A stretch of 64,000 bases of DNA, taken from Haloplanus rubicundus (lineage in GTDB: Archaea; Halobacteriota; Halobacteria; Halobacteriales; Haloferacaceae). A program made the position numbers and the translations under genes. Where the stretch lies: the NCBI RefSeq assembly GCF_003342675.1, contig NZ_CP031148.1, forward strand, positions 3,038,001-3,102,000, in the 5' to 3' direction. This document shows positions 53,438 through 61,788 of this stretch, one piece after another. A model generated the notes under the pieces. That model had not been told where the DNA came from. It worked only from the letters and a program-made list of their open reading frames with translations, and searched no databases. The stretch's first letter is position 1. Every line of letters begins with the position of its first letter.

Positions 53438-54367
53438 ATGCTCCAGGTCGCACTCCAGACGGCCACGCCGACGCCGGTGCCGACGCCGGTCGTCGGCCCG
53501 GAGGGCCTCGCCGCCTACTGGGCCCTCATCCGTCGGGCGGTGTGGTTCGTCGCCGGCTTCGTCGCCGTCGTCCTCGTCGGGTGGTTCGCGGTCGAACCGC
53601 TGGTCGCACGGTTCGTCCGCCGACGCAACAGCAACAACCCGACGATCCAGGAGGCGGTCTCGCGGTACGTCCGCCTGCTCGTCCTCGTCGTCGCCTTCTT
53701 CGTCGCCGCGGGCACCGCGGGCTACGGTCGGTTCATCGGCGATTCGGCGCTCGTCATCGCGGCCGGGACCCTCGCCGTCGGCGTCGCCGGGCAGACCGTC
53801 ATCGGCTCCATCGTCAGCGGCCTCGTCCTCGTCGTCGACCCCGAGTTCAACGTCGGCAACTACATCGAGTGGGCGGACCGCGAGGGGACCGTCCAGTCCA
53901 TCACGCTCCGGGTGACGCGGATCCTGACCCCGGACGGCGAACTCGTCACGGTACCGAACACGCTCCTGACGGGACAGGCGATCACCCGACCGTACGGTCG
54001 GGGGCGACGACGCATCGTCGAACACGTCGGCGTCGCCTACGAGGCGGACGTGGCGGCGGCGCTCGATCACCTGACGGCGGCGACGGAAGCCGTCGACGAC
54101 ATCGTAGCCGAGCCGACGCCGAAGGCGTACGTCGACGACTTCGGCTCCGATTCGGTGGTGCTCCGCGTCCACTACTGGATCGAGGACCCGCGTCGGCGGG
54201 ACATCTTCGCCGTCCGGTCGGCGTACGCCCGGGCGGCCAAGGAGCGACTGGAGGCGGCTGGGATCACGATCAGCCCGGCGTCGAAGCGGGAGCTTCAGGG
54301 CCGGATCGGCGTCGACGGCGCCGCCGACGGCACCGCCGGCGGTGAGACCGACGGCCGCGCCGACTAG
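53438..54367 (+). CDS. MscS-family mechanosensitive channel
   Basis: A 309-residue MscS-like channel with helices about 30-50, 73-90 and 95-115 and the pore-lining GTLAVGVAGQTVIGSIVSGLVLVVDPEFNVGNYIEW segment, then a cytoplasmic beta/vestibule domain with VTVPNTLLTGQAITRP. Gated by membrane tension, it would release solutes on hypo-osmotic shock. Its TAG stop shares CTAG with the stop of the convergent regulator. Confidence 0.94.
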   Translation: MLQVALQTATPTPVPTPVVGPEGLAAYWALIRRAVWFVAGFVAVVLVGWFAVEPLVARFVRRRNSNNPTIQEAVSRYVRLLVLVVAFFVAAGTAGYGRFIGDSALVIAAGTLAVGVAGQTVIGSIVSGLVLVVDPEFNVGNYIEWADREGTVQSITLRVTRILTPDGELVTVPNTLLTGQAITRPYGRGRRRIVEHVGVAYEADVAAALDHLTAATEAVDDIVAEPTPKAYVDDFGSDSVVLRVHYWIEDPRRRDIFAVRSAYARAAKERLEAAGITISPASKRELQGRIGVDGAADGTAGGETDGRAD

Positions 54368-55044
54368 TCGTCCCGGGCCACCGTCGCCAGCAGGAGCCGT
54401 TTCATTCCGCGCCGAAGCAGCCCGCCCGCCGCCGGCTGTGAGATGTCGAGTTCGGCCGCCACCGCCGCGAGCGTCGCCTCGCGTGGTTCCTCGAAGTAGC
54501 CCGCGTCGAGGGCGGTGAGGAGCGCCTCGCGCTGGGCGGCGGTGAGGTCGACCGCCCCCTCGACCGGGCCGGCGTAGTCGTTGACGCGCCGGAGGTCGAT
54601 ATCGACGTCGTGGGCATCGGCAAAGGCAAAGAGGCGAGCCAGTCGGTCGCGGTCGGGGAGCCAGACGGTCATCGTCCAGCCCGTCCCGTCGTTCTCGATG
54701 TCGAGGGCGAGACCGTTCGCCCGCGTGATCTCCGGCGAGAAGAGGATGGCCCGGTCCGTGTAGGCGACGCGGTAGAGCCGTCCCTCGTCGAACGCGGTGA
54801 CGGGATCGAACTCGGCGACGGTCGGGTCGGCGGAAAGCGCCGCGTCGAAGCGCTCGAACGAGTCCGACCGGACAACGAAGTGGTGGTGGCCGGATTCGGC
54901 GTCGGTGCCCGCCTCGCGGACGGGATGGATCGTCGCGCTCCGGTCGCGCGCCGCCGTCTCGGTCAGCGCGAGATCGGGGTGTTCGACGCCGAGGACGGCC
55001 GTCAGCCCGCTCCCGCTTCCGCTTTCGCTTTCGGGGTCGCTCAT
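54364..55044 (-). CDS. HTH_10 (bacterio-opsin-activator type) transcriptional regulator
   Basis: A 226-residue regulator. The N-terminal 160 residues are a sensory BAT-like domain and the C-terminus is the HTH_10 domain: LTAAQREALLTALDAGYFEEPREATLAAVAAELDISQPAAGGLLRRGMKRLL. These control carotenoid, retinal, phosphate and other genes in haloarchaea. It overlaps the EamA transporter gene by four bases and is probably its autoregulator or partner. Confidence 0.9.
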   Translation of the reverse strand: MSDPESESGSGSGLTAVLGVEHPDLALTETAARDRSATIHPVREAGTDAESGHHHFVVRSDSFERFDAALSADPTVAEFDPVTAFDEGRLYRVAYTDRAILFSPEITRANGLALDIENDGTGWTMTVWLPDRDRLARLFAFADAHDVDIDLRRVNDYAGPVEGAVDLTAAQREALLTALDAGYFEEPREATLAAVAAELDISQPAAGGLLRRGMKRLLLATVARDD

Positions 55045-55991
55045 CCGCCGGGACCCTCCGTCCGCTGCGGACCGACGCGACGGAGTCGGTCGGTCACGGC
55101 GCGTTCGACCGCCGGCGACGCGAGGACGACGCTCGCGAGGATGGCCGCGCCGCCGGCGGCGACGGCCGGCGTGAACGGTTCGTCGAGGAGCGCCACCCCG
55201 AGGACGACGGTGGTCAGCGGTTCGCTCGTACTGACGATGCTGGCGGTGCTCGCGGGGATGCGCGCCAATCCGGCGGTGAAGAGGATCATGGGCAGGAGCG
55301 TCCCGACGACGGTGATGCCGGCGATCAGGCGCCAGTGTGCTGGCGTCGCCGGCGCCGAGAGCGTGCCGGTCACGACCCCGTACAGCAGGACGGCGGCCGT
55401 CACGCCGAGGAAGACGTAGGCGGCGTGCACCAGCGGCGACACCGTCCGAACCGCGACGCGCGAGCCGACCGAGTAGACGGTGTACGCGAGCGACGCGACG
55501 CCGACGAGGACGAGTCCCGGGAGGCCGAAAGCCGTCCCGCCGCCCGCGACGAGGGCGACGCCGCCGAGGGCTGTACACAGGGCGAGCGCCTTCGGCGCCG
55601 TCACCGGTTCGTCGAGGGCGAGCGCCGAGACGAGCGTCACCTGTACCGGGTAGGTGAAGAGGACGAGCGTCGCGACACCCGCCGAGAGCCACGCCAGACT
55701 CTCGAAGTACGCGACCGACATGAGGCCGTACACCAGCCCGAGACCGAGTTCGGCGACGAGGGTCCGGCGGCCGAGTCGGATCGGCACGCCGCGGCGGACG
55801 AGATACGCCCAGAGAATCGCGCTGGCGGCGAGAAAGCGAGCGGCGAGAAGCGTCGCCGTCGACAGCTCGGCGGCGCGGGCGAGTTCGCCGAAGACCCCGA
55901 GCGTCCCGAACAGCGCCGCCCCGGCGACGACGAGGGCGACGCCGGTGCCCGTCTCCGCCTCGGACTCGACGTCGGCGCGCCCGCGGTCCAT
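55041..55991 (-). CDS. EamA/DMT-family transporter
   Basis: A 316-residue drug/metabolite transporter with ten hydrophobic helices in two EamA repeats; GTLGVFGELARAAELSTATLLAARFLAASAILWAYL and PAVAAGGAAILASVVLASPA are recognisable. Export of an amino acid or related metabolite is typical but the substrate is unknown. Start at the ATG at 55991. Four-base overlap with the regulator gene downstream. Confidence 0.9.
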   Translation of the reverse strand: MDRGRADVESEAETGTGVALVVAGAALFGTLGVFGELARAAELSTATLLAARFLAASAILWAYLVRRGVPIRLGRRTLVAELGLGLVYGLMSVAYFESLAWLSAGVATLVLFTYPVQVTLVSALALDEPVTAPKALALCTALGGVALVAGGGTAFGLPGLVLVGVASLAYTVYSVGSRVAVRTVSPLVHAAYVFLGVTAAVLLYGVVTGTLSAPATPAHWRLIAGITVVGTLLPMILFTAGLARIPASTASIVSTSEPLTTVVLGVALLDEPFTPAVAAGGAAILASVVLASPAVERAVTDRLRRVGPQRTEGPGG

Positions 55992-56136
55992 ACGTCCTCC
56001 GAGTGGCTCCCGGGACAACTACCTGCCGGATATGAGTATAAGCCCTTTAAGTGTCGACGGGAATCGTCGGCGAGCGAGGCCGGGAGACAACTCGACTGAA
56101 TTCGGGTTTATTCGCCCCGAAGGGTTTCACCCCCTT

Positions 56137-56832
56137 ATGTGTGAGCGGCCGGTGGGGTGGGACGTGACCGAACGCGACCACGAGTCGGCGACTGCAACGC
56201 GACGCGACTATCTGCGAGTGACGGGCGGCCTCGCCGCCGCCGGCGTCGCCGGACTGGCGGGCTGTATGGGCGGCGCCGAGGCGACGACCGGCACGCTCGC
56301 GACGCGGGTGAGCGACCAGCCCGGCGACATCTCGGATTTCGAAACCTGCGTCGTCACCATGGCGGGGTTCTGGGTGGCGCCGGAATCGGACGGCGACGCG
56401 ACCGCCACGTCGACGGAGACCGAGACCGAGACGTCGTCGGACGGCGAGGACGAGGACACGGACCGCGAGTATCACGAGTTCGAGGAGCCACGGGAGGCCG
56501 ACCTCGTGGAGCTACAGGGCGACCGGTCGGCGCTTCTCGGCGAACAGGAACTGGAGACGGGGACGTACGCGTACCTCCAACTCGACGTGACGGGCGTCGG
56601 CGCCACGCTCGCGGACGGCGGCGAGGCGACGGTGGAGACGCCCGGCGAGGCGCCGCTCAAGTTCAACCAGTCCTTCGAGATTCGGGCGGACGAGCGGACG
56701 GTGTTCACCGCCGACTTCACGCCGGTTCGGCGGGGACGGAGCGGGTCGTACCTCCTCCAGCCGGTCGCCAGCGAGACGAGCGTGCGGTACGAGTCGACGG
56801 CCACGTCGACGGCGACGGAAACGAGCGGATAG
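56137..56832 (+). CDS. DUF4382-type Tat lipoprotein
   Basis: A 231-residue lipoprotein: ATRRDYLRVTGGLAAAG twin-arginine motif with lipobox LAGC, then ATTGTLATRVSDQPGDISDFETCVVTMAGFWVAP, typical of DUF4382. A Thr/Glu-rich, low-complexity linker (about residues 85-112) follows. Function unknown. The TATA-like GTTTATTC near 56105 favours the ATG at 56137; a GTG at 56164 is an alternative. Confidence 0.8.
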   Translation: MCERPVGWDVTERDHESATATRRDYLRVTGGLAAAGVAGLAGCMGGAEATTGTLATRVSDQPGDISDFETCVVTMAGFWVAPESDGDATATSTETETETSSDGEDEDTDREYHEFEEPREADLVELQGDRSALLGEQELETGTYAYLQLDVTGVGATLADGGEATVETPGEAPLKFNQSFEIRADERTVFTADFTPVRRGRSGSYLLQPVASETSVRYESTATSTATETSG

Positions 56833-56846
56833 GCGTTCACGGCGCG

Positions 56847-56864
56847 ATTCGGCCTATCGACCGA
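56847..56864. repeat. 18-bp direct repeat, copy 1
   Basis: ATTCGGCCTATCGACCGA matches 56955-56972 with one mismatch. The second copy crosses the stop codon of the convergent prenyltransferase-like gene, so this is a stray copy of that gene's end. It resembles the arrangement seen at the end of ilvD. Confidence 0.8.
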
Positions 56865-56901
56865 CCTTCCGTGGGACTCGCTGACGCTCGTTCCGCGGCG
56901 C

Positions 56902-56931
56902 TTGGACGCTTCGCTACCGCTCAGCGTCCAA
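56902..56931. terminator. 9-bp-stem hairpin between convergent genes
   Basis: TTGGACGCT (56902-56910) pairs with AGCGTCCAA (56923-56931) over a 12-base loop. It lies in the convergent gap between a lipoprotein gene and a prenyltransferase-like gene, a plausible bidirectional 3'-end structure. Confidence 0.55.
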
Positions 56932-56954
56932 ACTACCGTCGGCAAACCGACGTA

Positions 56955-56972
56955 ATTCGGTCTATCGACCGA
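56955..56972. repeat. 18-bp direct repeat, copy 2 (also a palindrome)
   Basis: ATTCGGTCTATCGACCGA, extended by two bases, forms ATTCGGT-CTATCG-ACCGAAT, a 7-bp-arm palindrome spanning the stop codon of the prenyltransferase-like gene. The copy at 56847 differs by one base. Confidence 0.8.
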
Positions 56973-57570
56973 ATCGCCGCTGCCGGTTCTGGTAATCCAG
57001 CACCGCGCGGAGGTAGTCCCGCTTGCGCACGTCCCGCCAGTTCACGTCGGTGAAGTAGAGCTCGGAGTAGACGGACTGCCAGATCATGAAATCGGAGAGC
57101 CGTTCGGCGCCGGTCTTGATCAGGAGGTCGGGCTCGTCGGGGAAGACGAGGCGACGCTCCACGTCGGCCTCGTCGACGTCCGCGGGGTCGAGTTCCCCGG
57201 CGTCGACCTCCTCGGCGAGCGAGCGGACGGCGGCGGCGAACTCGCCTTTCCCACCGAGTCCGACGTTCACCTGCACGGGTGCCGTGACGGGTTCGGTGTC
57301 GTCGGGGTCGCGGACGGCGACGGGGCGAGGAGCGTCGATGTCCCGCAGTTCGCGTGTCAGCGTCGGTACCACCGCCTCGTCGAGGACGCTCACCGAGACG
57401 GTGGCGCGCTCGGCGCCGTAGTCGAAGACCCACGCGAGGACGCGTTCGAGGCGGTCGTACGCCCCCTGTTCCAGCAGGTCCCGCTCGGTGAGGACGAGGG
57501 CGACGTGCGCTGGCGGGTCGCCGGGATGGAGACGCTGTCTGAGCGCGAGATAGCGGTCGTACAGGCCCAC
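56962..57570 (-). CDS. Nus1/NgBR-like cis-prenyltransferase paralogue (non-catalytic type)
   Basis: A 202-residue member of the UPPS family. The C-terminal half keeps DLLIKTGAERLSDFMIWQSVYSELYF and ends YQNRQRRFGR, with an RxG motif at 199-201. The N-terminal catalytic segment is lost: where the canonical enzyme has HVAVIQDGNRR this one has HVALVLTERD, so the essential Asp is replaced by Thr28. That pattern matches the Nus1/NgBR regulatory subunit of heteromeric cis-prenyltransferases. Its partner would be the gene at 52462. The divergent DUF92 gene strengthens the polyprenol theme. Confidence 0.84.
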   Translation of the reverse strand: MGLYDRYLALRQRLHPGDPPAHVALVLTERDLLEQGAYDRLERVLAWVFDYGAERATVSVSVLDEAVVPTLTRELRDIDAPRPVAVRDPDDTEPVTAPVQVNVGLGGKGEFAAAVRSLAEEVDAGELDPADVDEADVERRLVFPDEPDLLIKTGAERLSDFMIWQSVYSELYFTDVNWRDVRKRDYLRAVLDYQNRQRRFGR

Positions 57571-57677
57571 GTCCGATCCAGGCGGCGGGAGCGCAAAAAC
57601 GCACGGATTCGGGGAACTCGGTGACGTAAGCGGGGCGTGTCGGGACCGTTAAGTGGCCGTCCGAGGTAGCAGACACC

Positions 57678-58991
57678 GTGACGTCCACCCTTCGTCGGGC
57701 CGGAGGGTTCGCGGCGGTCGGGACGCTCGCGCTCGCCGCCCCCGAACTCGGGCGGGCGGCCGCCGCGCCCTTCGCCGTCGTGGCGCTCCTCGCCGCGTTC
57801 GTCGTCGACGAGGGGCCGGTGTTCGAACTCTTCGCCCGGCCCCAGGACCGGCGCGACGGCCGGCTCAACGGCCTCGCCGGCTTCGCCCTGGCCGCGACGG
57901 GGCTCGCCATCCTCGCCACCGCGCCCCGCGAGTCGATGCCGACGCCCGTCTTCGTCGCGGCCGTCCTCGTCGTCGCCTACGGCAACGTCGGCGCCCGGGC
58001 CGTCGAGCGGCTGTGGACCGACCCCGGCCGGTCGGTCGCCGGCTTCAGCCTCGCGGCCTTCCTCGCTGCCCTCGCCGGCCAGCTCGTCGTCGGGTGGAAT
58101 CTCGGACGGCTCCCCGAAGCGGCGTCCGTCGTCTTCCTCGCCGCTGCCGGGGCGCTCGTGGCGGCGCTTCTGCGGTCGATGCTCTACGAACGCGACGACC
58201 CCATCGTGATGCTCTCGACGGGACTGCTGCTCTGGCTGTTCGCCACCATCGGCGTCGAGTCGGGACTCACGGAGGTGGGCGCCGCCCTCCTCGTGACCGT
58301 CGCACTCGGCTACGTCTCCTACCGGACCGGCACCGCGTCGGTGCCGGGGATGGTGACCGGCGTCCTGCTCGGACTCCTGACAATCGTCTTCGGCGGCGTC
58401 GGCTGGTTCGCCATCCTCATCGCCTTCTTCGGTATCGGCGGCCTCTCCGCGAAGTACCGGTACGACGAGAAGAGCGAACGCGGCGTCGCCGAGGACAACG
58501 AGGGCGCCCGCGGCAGCGGGAACGTCCTCGGGAACGCCGCCGTGGCGCTCGTGGCCGTCATCGGCTTCGCCGCCAGCGCGGGCATGGGCGTCGATAGCGC
58601 GCTCTTCCGGTTCGCCTTCACCGGGTCGCTCGCCGCCGCGATGAGCGACACGCTCTCCAGCGAGATCGGCGTCCTCTTCGACGACCCGCGACTCATCACG
58701 ACGCTCGAACGCGTCGACCCCGGTACCGACGGGGGGATCACGTGGCAGGGCTACGTCGTCGGCGTCGTCGGCTCCGGCCTCGTCGCCGGCGTCGCCGCCG
58801 CCACCTTCGCGTTCGACGCGCCGGCGCTCGCCGCCCTCACCGTCGTCTGCGGGGGGGTCGCGGGCATGACCGTCGACAGCGTCCTCGGCGCGACGCTCGA
58901 AGGTGGTCGGGTCGGTAACCAGACTGTCAACTTCTTCGGCACGCTCGCCGGCGCCGTCGTGAGCGCCGCGCTCGCCGTGGCGCTGCTGTGA
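57678..58991 (+). CDS. DUF92/TMEM19-family membrane protein (phytyl-phosphate kinase-like)
   Basis: A 437-residue polytopic protein with about twelve helices. Family hallmarks are in the second half: VPGMVTGVLLGLLTIVFGGVGWFAILIAFF, KYRYDEKSERGVAEDNEGARGSGNVLGN, MSDTLSSEIGVLF and ERVDPGTDGGITWQGYVVG. Plant VTE6 of this family phosphorylates phytyl phosphate. Here a prenyl or polyprenyl phosphate kinase is inferred from family and from the divergent prenyltransferase-like gene. The GTG start is 107 bases from that gene. Confidence 0.86.
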   Translation: MTSTLRRAGGFAAVGTLALAAPELGRAAAAPFAVVALLAAFVVDEGPVFELFARPQDRRDGRLNGLAGFALAATGLAILATAPRESMPTPVFVAAVLVVAYGNVGARAVERLWTDPGRSVAGFSLAAFLAALAGQLVVGWNLGRLPEAASVVFLAAAGALVAALLRSMLYERDDPIVMLSTGLLLWLFATIGVESGLTEVGAALLVTVALGYVSYRTGTASVPGMVTGVLLGLLTIVFGGVGWFAILIAFFGIGGLSAKYRYDEKSERGVAEDNEGARGSGNVLGNAAVALVAVIGFAASAGMGVDSALFRFAFTGSLAAAMSDTLSSEIGVLFDDPRLITTLERVDPGTDGGITWQGYVVGVVGSGLVAGVAAATFAFDAPALAALTVVCGGVAGMTVDSVLGATLEGGRVGNQTVNFFGTLAGAVVSAALAVALL

Positions 58992-59407
58992 TCCGCCCGG
59001 CGACCCCCGCGGATCGGCCGGCGCTCGTCCGTCTCCAGTCACACCTCCCGGAGCCGAGCCCGGCCCTGCTCGACGCGGCACTCGACGACGCGGCGCTGAC
59101 GCCGGCGACGGCGCTGGTCTCGACGGACGAGGACGGGACGCCAGTCGGCTCCCTCCTCGCCGTCCCCGGCGACGGGACGGTCTACGTCGCGGAACTGGTC
59201 GTCGACCCGGATCACCGCCGCGAAGGACGGGCACGGGCGTTGCTCGCGGCGTGTGCGGAGCGTGCCGACGGCGCGGCGCTGACCGTCACCGTCGCCCCCG
59301 ACAACGAGACGGCGCGGTCACTCTACCGGGAGTGTGGCTTCGAGAAACGGGACCGTCTCCCCGACTTCTTCGACGACGGGGCGGCAATCCGATACCGCCG
59401 CGACTAG
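58988..59407 (+). CDS. GNAT-family N-acetyltransferase
   Basis: A 139-residue GNAT protein. The acetyl-CoA site is [23 protein letters not shown] (V/I-x-x-x-x-R-x-x-G-x-A/G) and a C-terminal [21 protein letters not shown] strand. It could acetylate a protein terminus or small amine. The GTG overlaps the DUF92 stop by four bases, implying coupled translation, but no functional link is evident. Its TAG stop shares CTAG with the dnaG stop. Confidence 0.9.
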   Translation: MIRPATPADRPALVRLQSHLPEPSPALLDAALDDAALTPATALVSTDEDGTPVGSLLAVPGDGTVYVAELVVDPDHRREGRARALLAACAERADGAALTVTVAPDNETARSLYRECGFEKRDRLPDFFDDGAAIRYRRD

Positions 59408-60771
59408 TCGGCGACCGCCAACTGGTCGACTGTCCGCACGCGAACGTCGACCGGCGTCTTCACCATCTCGGCGGCCGAGCGGGCGACGACCTGTTCGACG
59501 CCGCGCTGGGCCGCCACGTCCAGCACTCGCTGGGTCAACTCGCCGTCGAGGACGAGCGCGTAGGGGGCCGTCTCGGCCCCGCTGACCGCGTCGAACGCCT
59601 CGTCCGTGGGCACCGTCGCGATGGCCTCGAAGTCGGCGTCGAGGAGGCGCGCCGACCCCGTCTCGGCGTCGACGACCGCGCGAACGTGTTCCCGGAGCGT
59701 CGACGGCGCGTCGTCGGTGTCCGAATCGTCCGTGTTCGCGTCGTCGGTCTCCGCGTCCGCGTCGTCGGTCTCCGCGTCCGCGTCGTCGGTCTCCGCGTCC
59801 GCGTCGTCGGCAGCAGCGACGGCGGTGTCCGCGTCCGTGCCCTCGGTAGCCGCAGCCGTCCGTTCGGCGTCCGCCGACAGCCCCCCGCCCGCGTCGGCGC
59901 CGGCCGCCTCGCCGACGGGAACGGCGACGGTCTCGTTCGATCGCTCGGCCACCGTCGGCTCGTCGCCCTCGAATAGGTCGCCGTAGGGCGTCTTGTCCCG
60001 CAGGGCGGACATGACCTCGTGGCGGGCGAGGTCCTCGACCGACCGGCCCTCGGGCGCGAAGACGACGTAGTCCACGTCGCCGACCTGCGCGAGTTCGCGA
60101 AGGATGAGTTCGCCGCCCCGGTCACCGTCGAGGAAGGCGGTGACCGTCCGCTCCTCGGTGAGTTTCGCGACCGGTTCGGGGACGTTCGTCCCCTCGACGC
60201 CCACGGCGTTTTTGATGCCGTACTGGAGGAGCGTCAGCACGTCCGCACGCCCCTCGACGACGATGATGGCGTCGGAGTCGGCAACCCGCGGCCCGGCGGG
60301 GAGACCGTGGTACTCCGTGATGTCCTCGATGCGGACGCTCTCGCGGACCTCCTCCAGAATCTTGGAGGAGTCCATGACGCTCTCGTCGAACGACCCCGCG
60401 AGCAGTTCCTTGGCACGGTCGATCACCTGCCGGCGCTTGGCCTCGCGCACGTCCTCGATGTCGGTGACCTCGACGGAGGCCTGACACGGCCCGACGCGGT
60501 CGATGGTCTCCAGCGACGCCGCGAGGATGGCGGTTTCGACCTTGTCGAGGCTGCTGGCGATGGTGATGCGACCGAACGACTGGCCGTTTTCGCTGTCGAT
60601 CTGTACGTCTATCCGGCCGACCTTCGAGGACTGCTGGAGGTCCCGAAGGTCGAGTTCGTCCCCGAGCAACCCCTCGGTCTGCCCGAAGACGGCGCCGACC
60701 ACGTCGCTTCGCTCCACGACGCCGTCGGCCGCGATGGATGCGTGAATGAGGTATTTGGCTGTGTCGTCCAT
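59404..60771 (-). CDS. dnaG: Archaeal DnaG-like primase
   Basis: A 455-residue archaeal DnaG with the TOPRIM site [13 protein letters not shown] (173-185) and [11 protein letters not shown] (214-223). An archaeal N-terminal domain opens [28 protein letters not shown]. In archaea it makes RNA primers and is also found with the exosome. Residues about 280-355 are an acidic low-complexity insert with three exact DADAETD units (21-bp repeats at 59741-59803), a length-variable halophile feature. A 6-bp palindrome (60813-60827) lies in its leader just below the TATA-like CCTATATAC at 60832. Confidence 0.96.
   Translation of the reverse strand: MDDTAKYLIHASIAADGVVERSDVVGAVFGQTEGLLGDELDLRDLQQSSKVGRIDVQIDSENGQSFGRITIASSLDKVETAILAASLETIDRVGPCQASVEVTDIEDVREAKRRQVIDRAKELLAGSFDESVMDSSKILEEVRESVRIEDITEYHGLPAGPRVADSDAIIVVEGRADVLTLLQYGIKNAVGVEGTNVPEPVAKLTEERTVTAFLDGDRGGELILRELAQVGDVDYVVFAPEGRSVEDLARHEVMSALRDKTPYGDLFEGDEPTVAERSNETVAVPVGEAAGADAGGGLSADAERTAAATEGTDADTAVAAADDADAETDDADAETDDADAETDDANTDDSDTDDAPSTLREHVRAVVDAETGSARLLDADFEAIATVPTDEAFDAVSGAETAPYALVLDGELTQRVLDVAAQRGVEQVVARSAAEMVKTPVDVRVRTVDQLAVAD
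59741..59803 (-). repeat. Three 21-bp in-frame tandem repeats in dnaG
   Basis: Three copies of a 21-bp unit (starting at 59741, 59762 and 59783) encode the seven-residue acidic unit DADAETD. They are identical at the base level, a sign of recent slippage or selection for acidity rather than an ancient fold. Confidence 0.93.
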
Positions 60772-60812
60772 TGATGATCCCCTCGTGGGGGTGATGATGG
60801 TAATGACGAGTC

Positions 60813-60827
60813 CATGGGCGACCCATG
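60813..60827 (-). promoter_or_regulatory. Palindrome in the dnaG leader
   Basis: CATGGG-CGA-CCCATG, a 6+3+6 perfect inverted repeat between the TATA-like run at 60832-60843 and the dnaG ATG. It could be an operator or leader hairpin. GAGGGG eight to thirteen bases before the ATG resembles a Shine-Dalgarno site, consistent with a leadered dnaG message. Confidence 0.55.
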
Positions 60828-60936
60828 TACGCCTATATACTTTTCGGGCGGGCGGGAAATACCTGTCGTACTTGCAGTTCGACCCCCCTCGGAGTCGACG
60901 CCAACGTTATGCGGCGTCCGGGTGTACCCCGCGTCG

Positions 60937-61788
60937 ATGGCCCACATCGAGCGATTGCGACTGTATCCGGTCAAGGGACTCGACGGCATCGACGTCGACA
61001 CCGTCCGGATCACGGACGCGGGCACGCTCGCCGGCGACCGGGAGTTCGCCATGTGCGACCCCGAGGCCGAGGCGGTCGAAACCGGCGCCGACATGCAGAC
61101 GCTCGCCTACAACGGCAAGCAGACCGACCGCATCCACGACGTGCGGACGACGTTCGACCCCGAGACGGCCACCCTGACCGTCGAGCCGAAGACGGGCGGA
61201 GAGCGACGGGCGTTCGACCTCTCGACCGAGGCGGGCCGCGCAGACGCGGGCGCGTGGTTCGGCGATTTCGTCGGCGACCCGGTCGAGTTCCGGCGACACG
61301 AACCCCCGGCGTTCGTCGACCGGCCCGACGCCGGCCCCTCGATCATCAGCACGGCCACGCTATCGGAAGTCGCCTCGTGGTTCGAGGGAATGAGCGTCGA
61401 GGGCGCCCGCCGCCGGCTCCGCGCCAACGTCGAAGTCGACGGCGTCCCCGCGTTCTGGGAGGACCGGTTCGTCGGGGCGGACGCACCCGAATTCGTCGTC
61501 GGCGAGGGCGACGGGGCGGTCCGGTTCGAGGGCGCCGAGCCCTGCGCCCGGTGTGTCGTCCCCAGCCGCGACCCGGAGACGGGCGACCCCCTGCCCGCGT
61601 TCCGGGAGCGCTTCGTCGAGCGCCGAGAGGCGACCTTTCCCGAGTGGGCGGACCGCGACGCGTTCGACCACCTCTACACCGTCATGCTCATCTCGCGGGT
61701 GCCCGAGGTGTCGCGGGAGCGGGCGATTTCGGTGGGGGACGACGTGACGGTGCGGACGACGGCGGGGAACTCGAAGGGTAGTGTTTAG
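60937..61788 (+). CDS. MOSC N-terminal/MOSC-domain protein, 3' end altered by a MITE
   Basis: A 283-residue protein with the MOSC N-terminal beta-barrel (MAHIERLRLYPVKGLDGIDVDTVRI) and the MOSC core with the presumed catalytic Cys in FEGAEPCARCVVPSRDPETGDPLPAF. MOSC domains move sulfur or bind molybdenum cofactor, as in the mARC family. The stop TAG belongs to the left inverted repeat of a MITE. Removing the element and one 8-bp target copy gives a longer end, with GPNI before a TAA at about 62118, replacing GSV. The protein is probably still functional since only the last few residues differ. Confidence 0.9.
   Translation: MAHIERLRLYPVKGLDGIDVDTVRITDAGTLAGDREFAMCDPEAEAVETGADMQTLAYNGKQTDRIHDVRTTFDPETATLTVEPKTGGERRAFDLSTEAGRADAGAWFGDFVGDPVEFRRHEPPAFVDRPDAGPSIISTATLSEVASWFEGMSVEGARRRLRANVEVDGVPAFWEDRFVGADAPEFVVGEGDGAVRFEGAEPCARCVVPSRDPETGDPLPAFRERFVERREATFPEWADRDAFDHLYTVMLISRVPEVSRERAISVGDDVTVRTTAGNSKGSV
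61769..61776. repeat. 8-bp target-site duplication, left
   Basis: ACTCGAAG, immediately outside the left terminal inverted repeat. The identical sequence is immediately outside the right one at 62098-62105. Confidence 0.9.
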
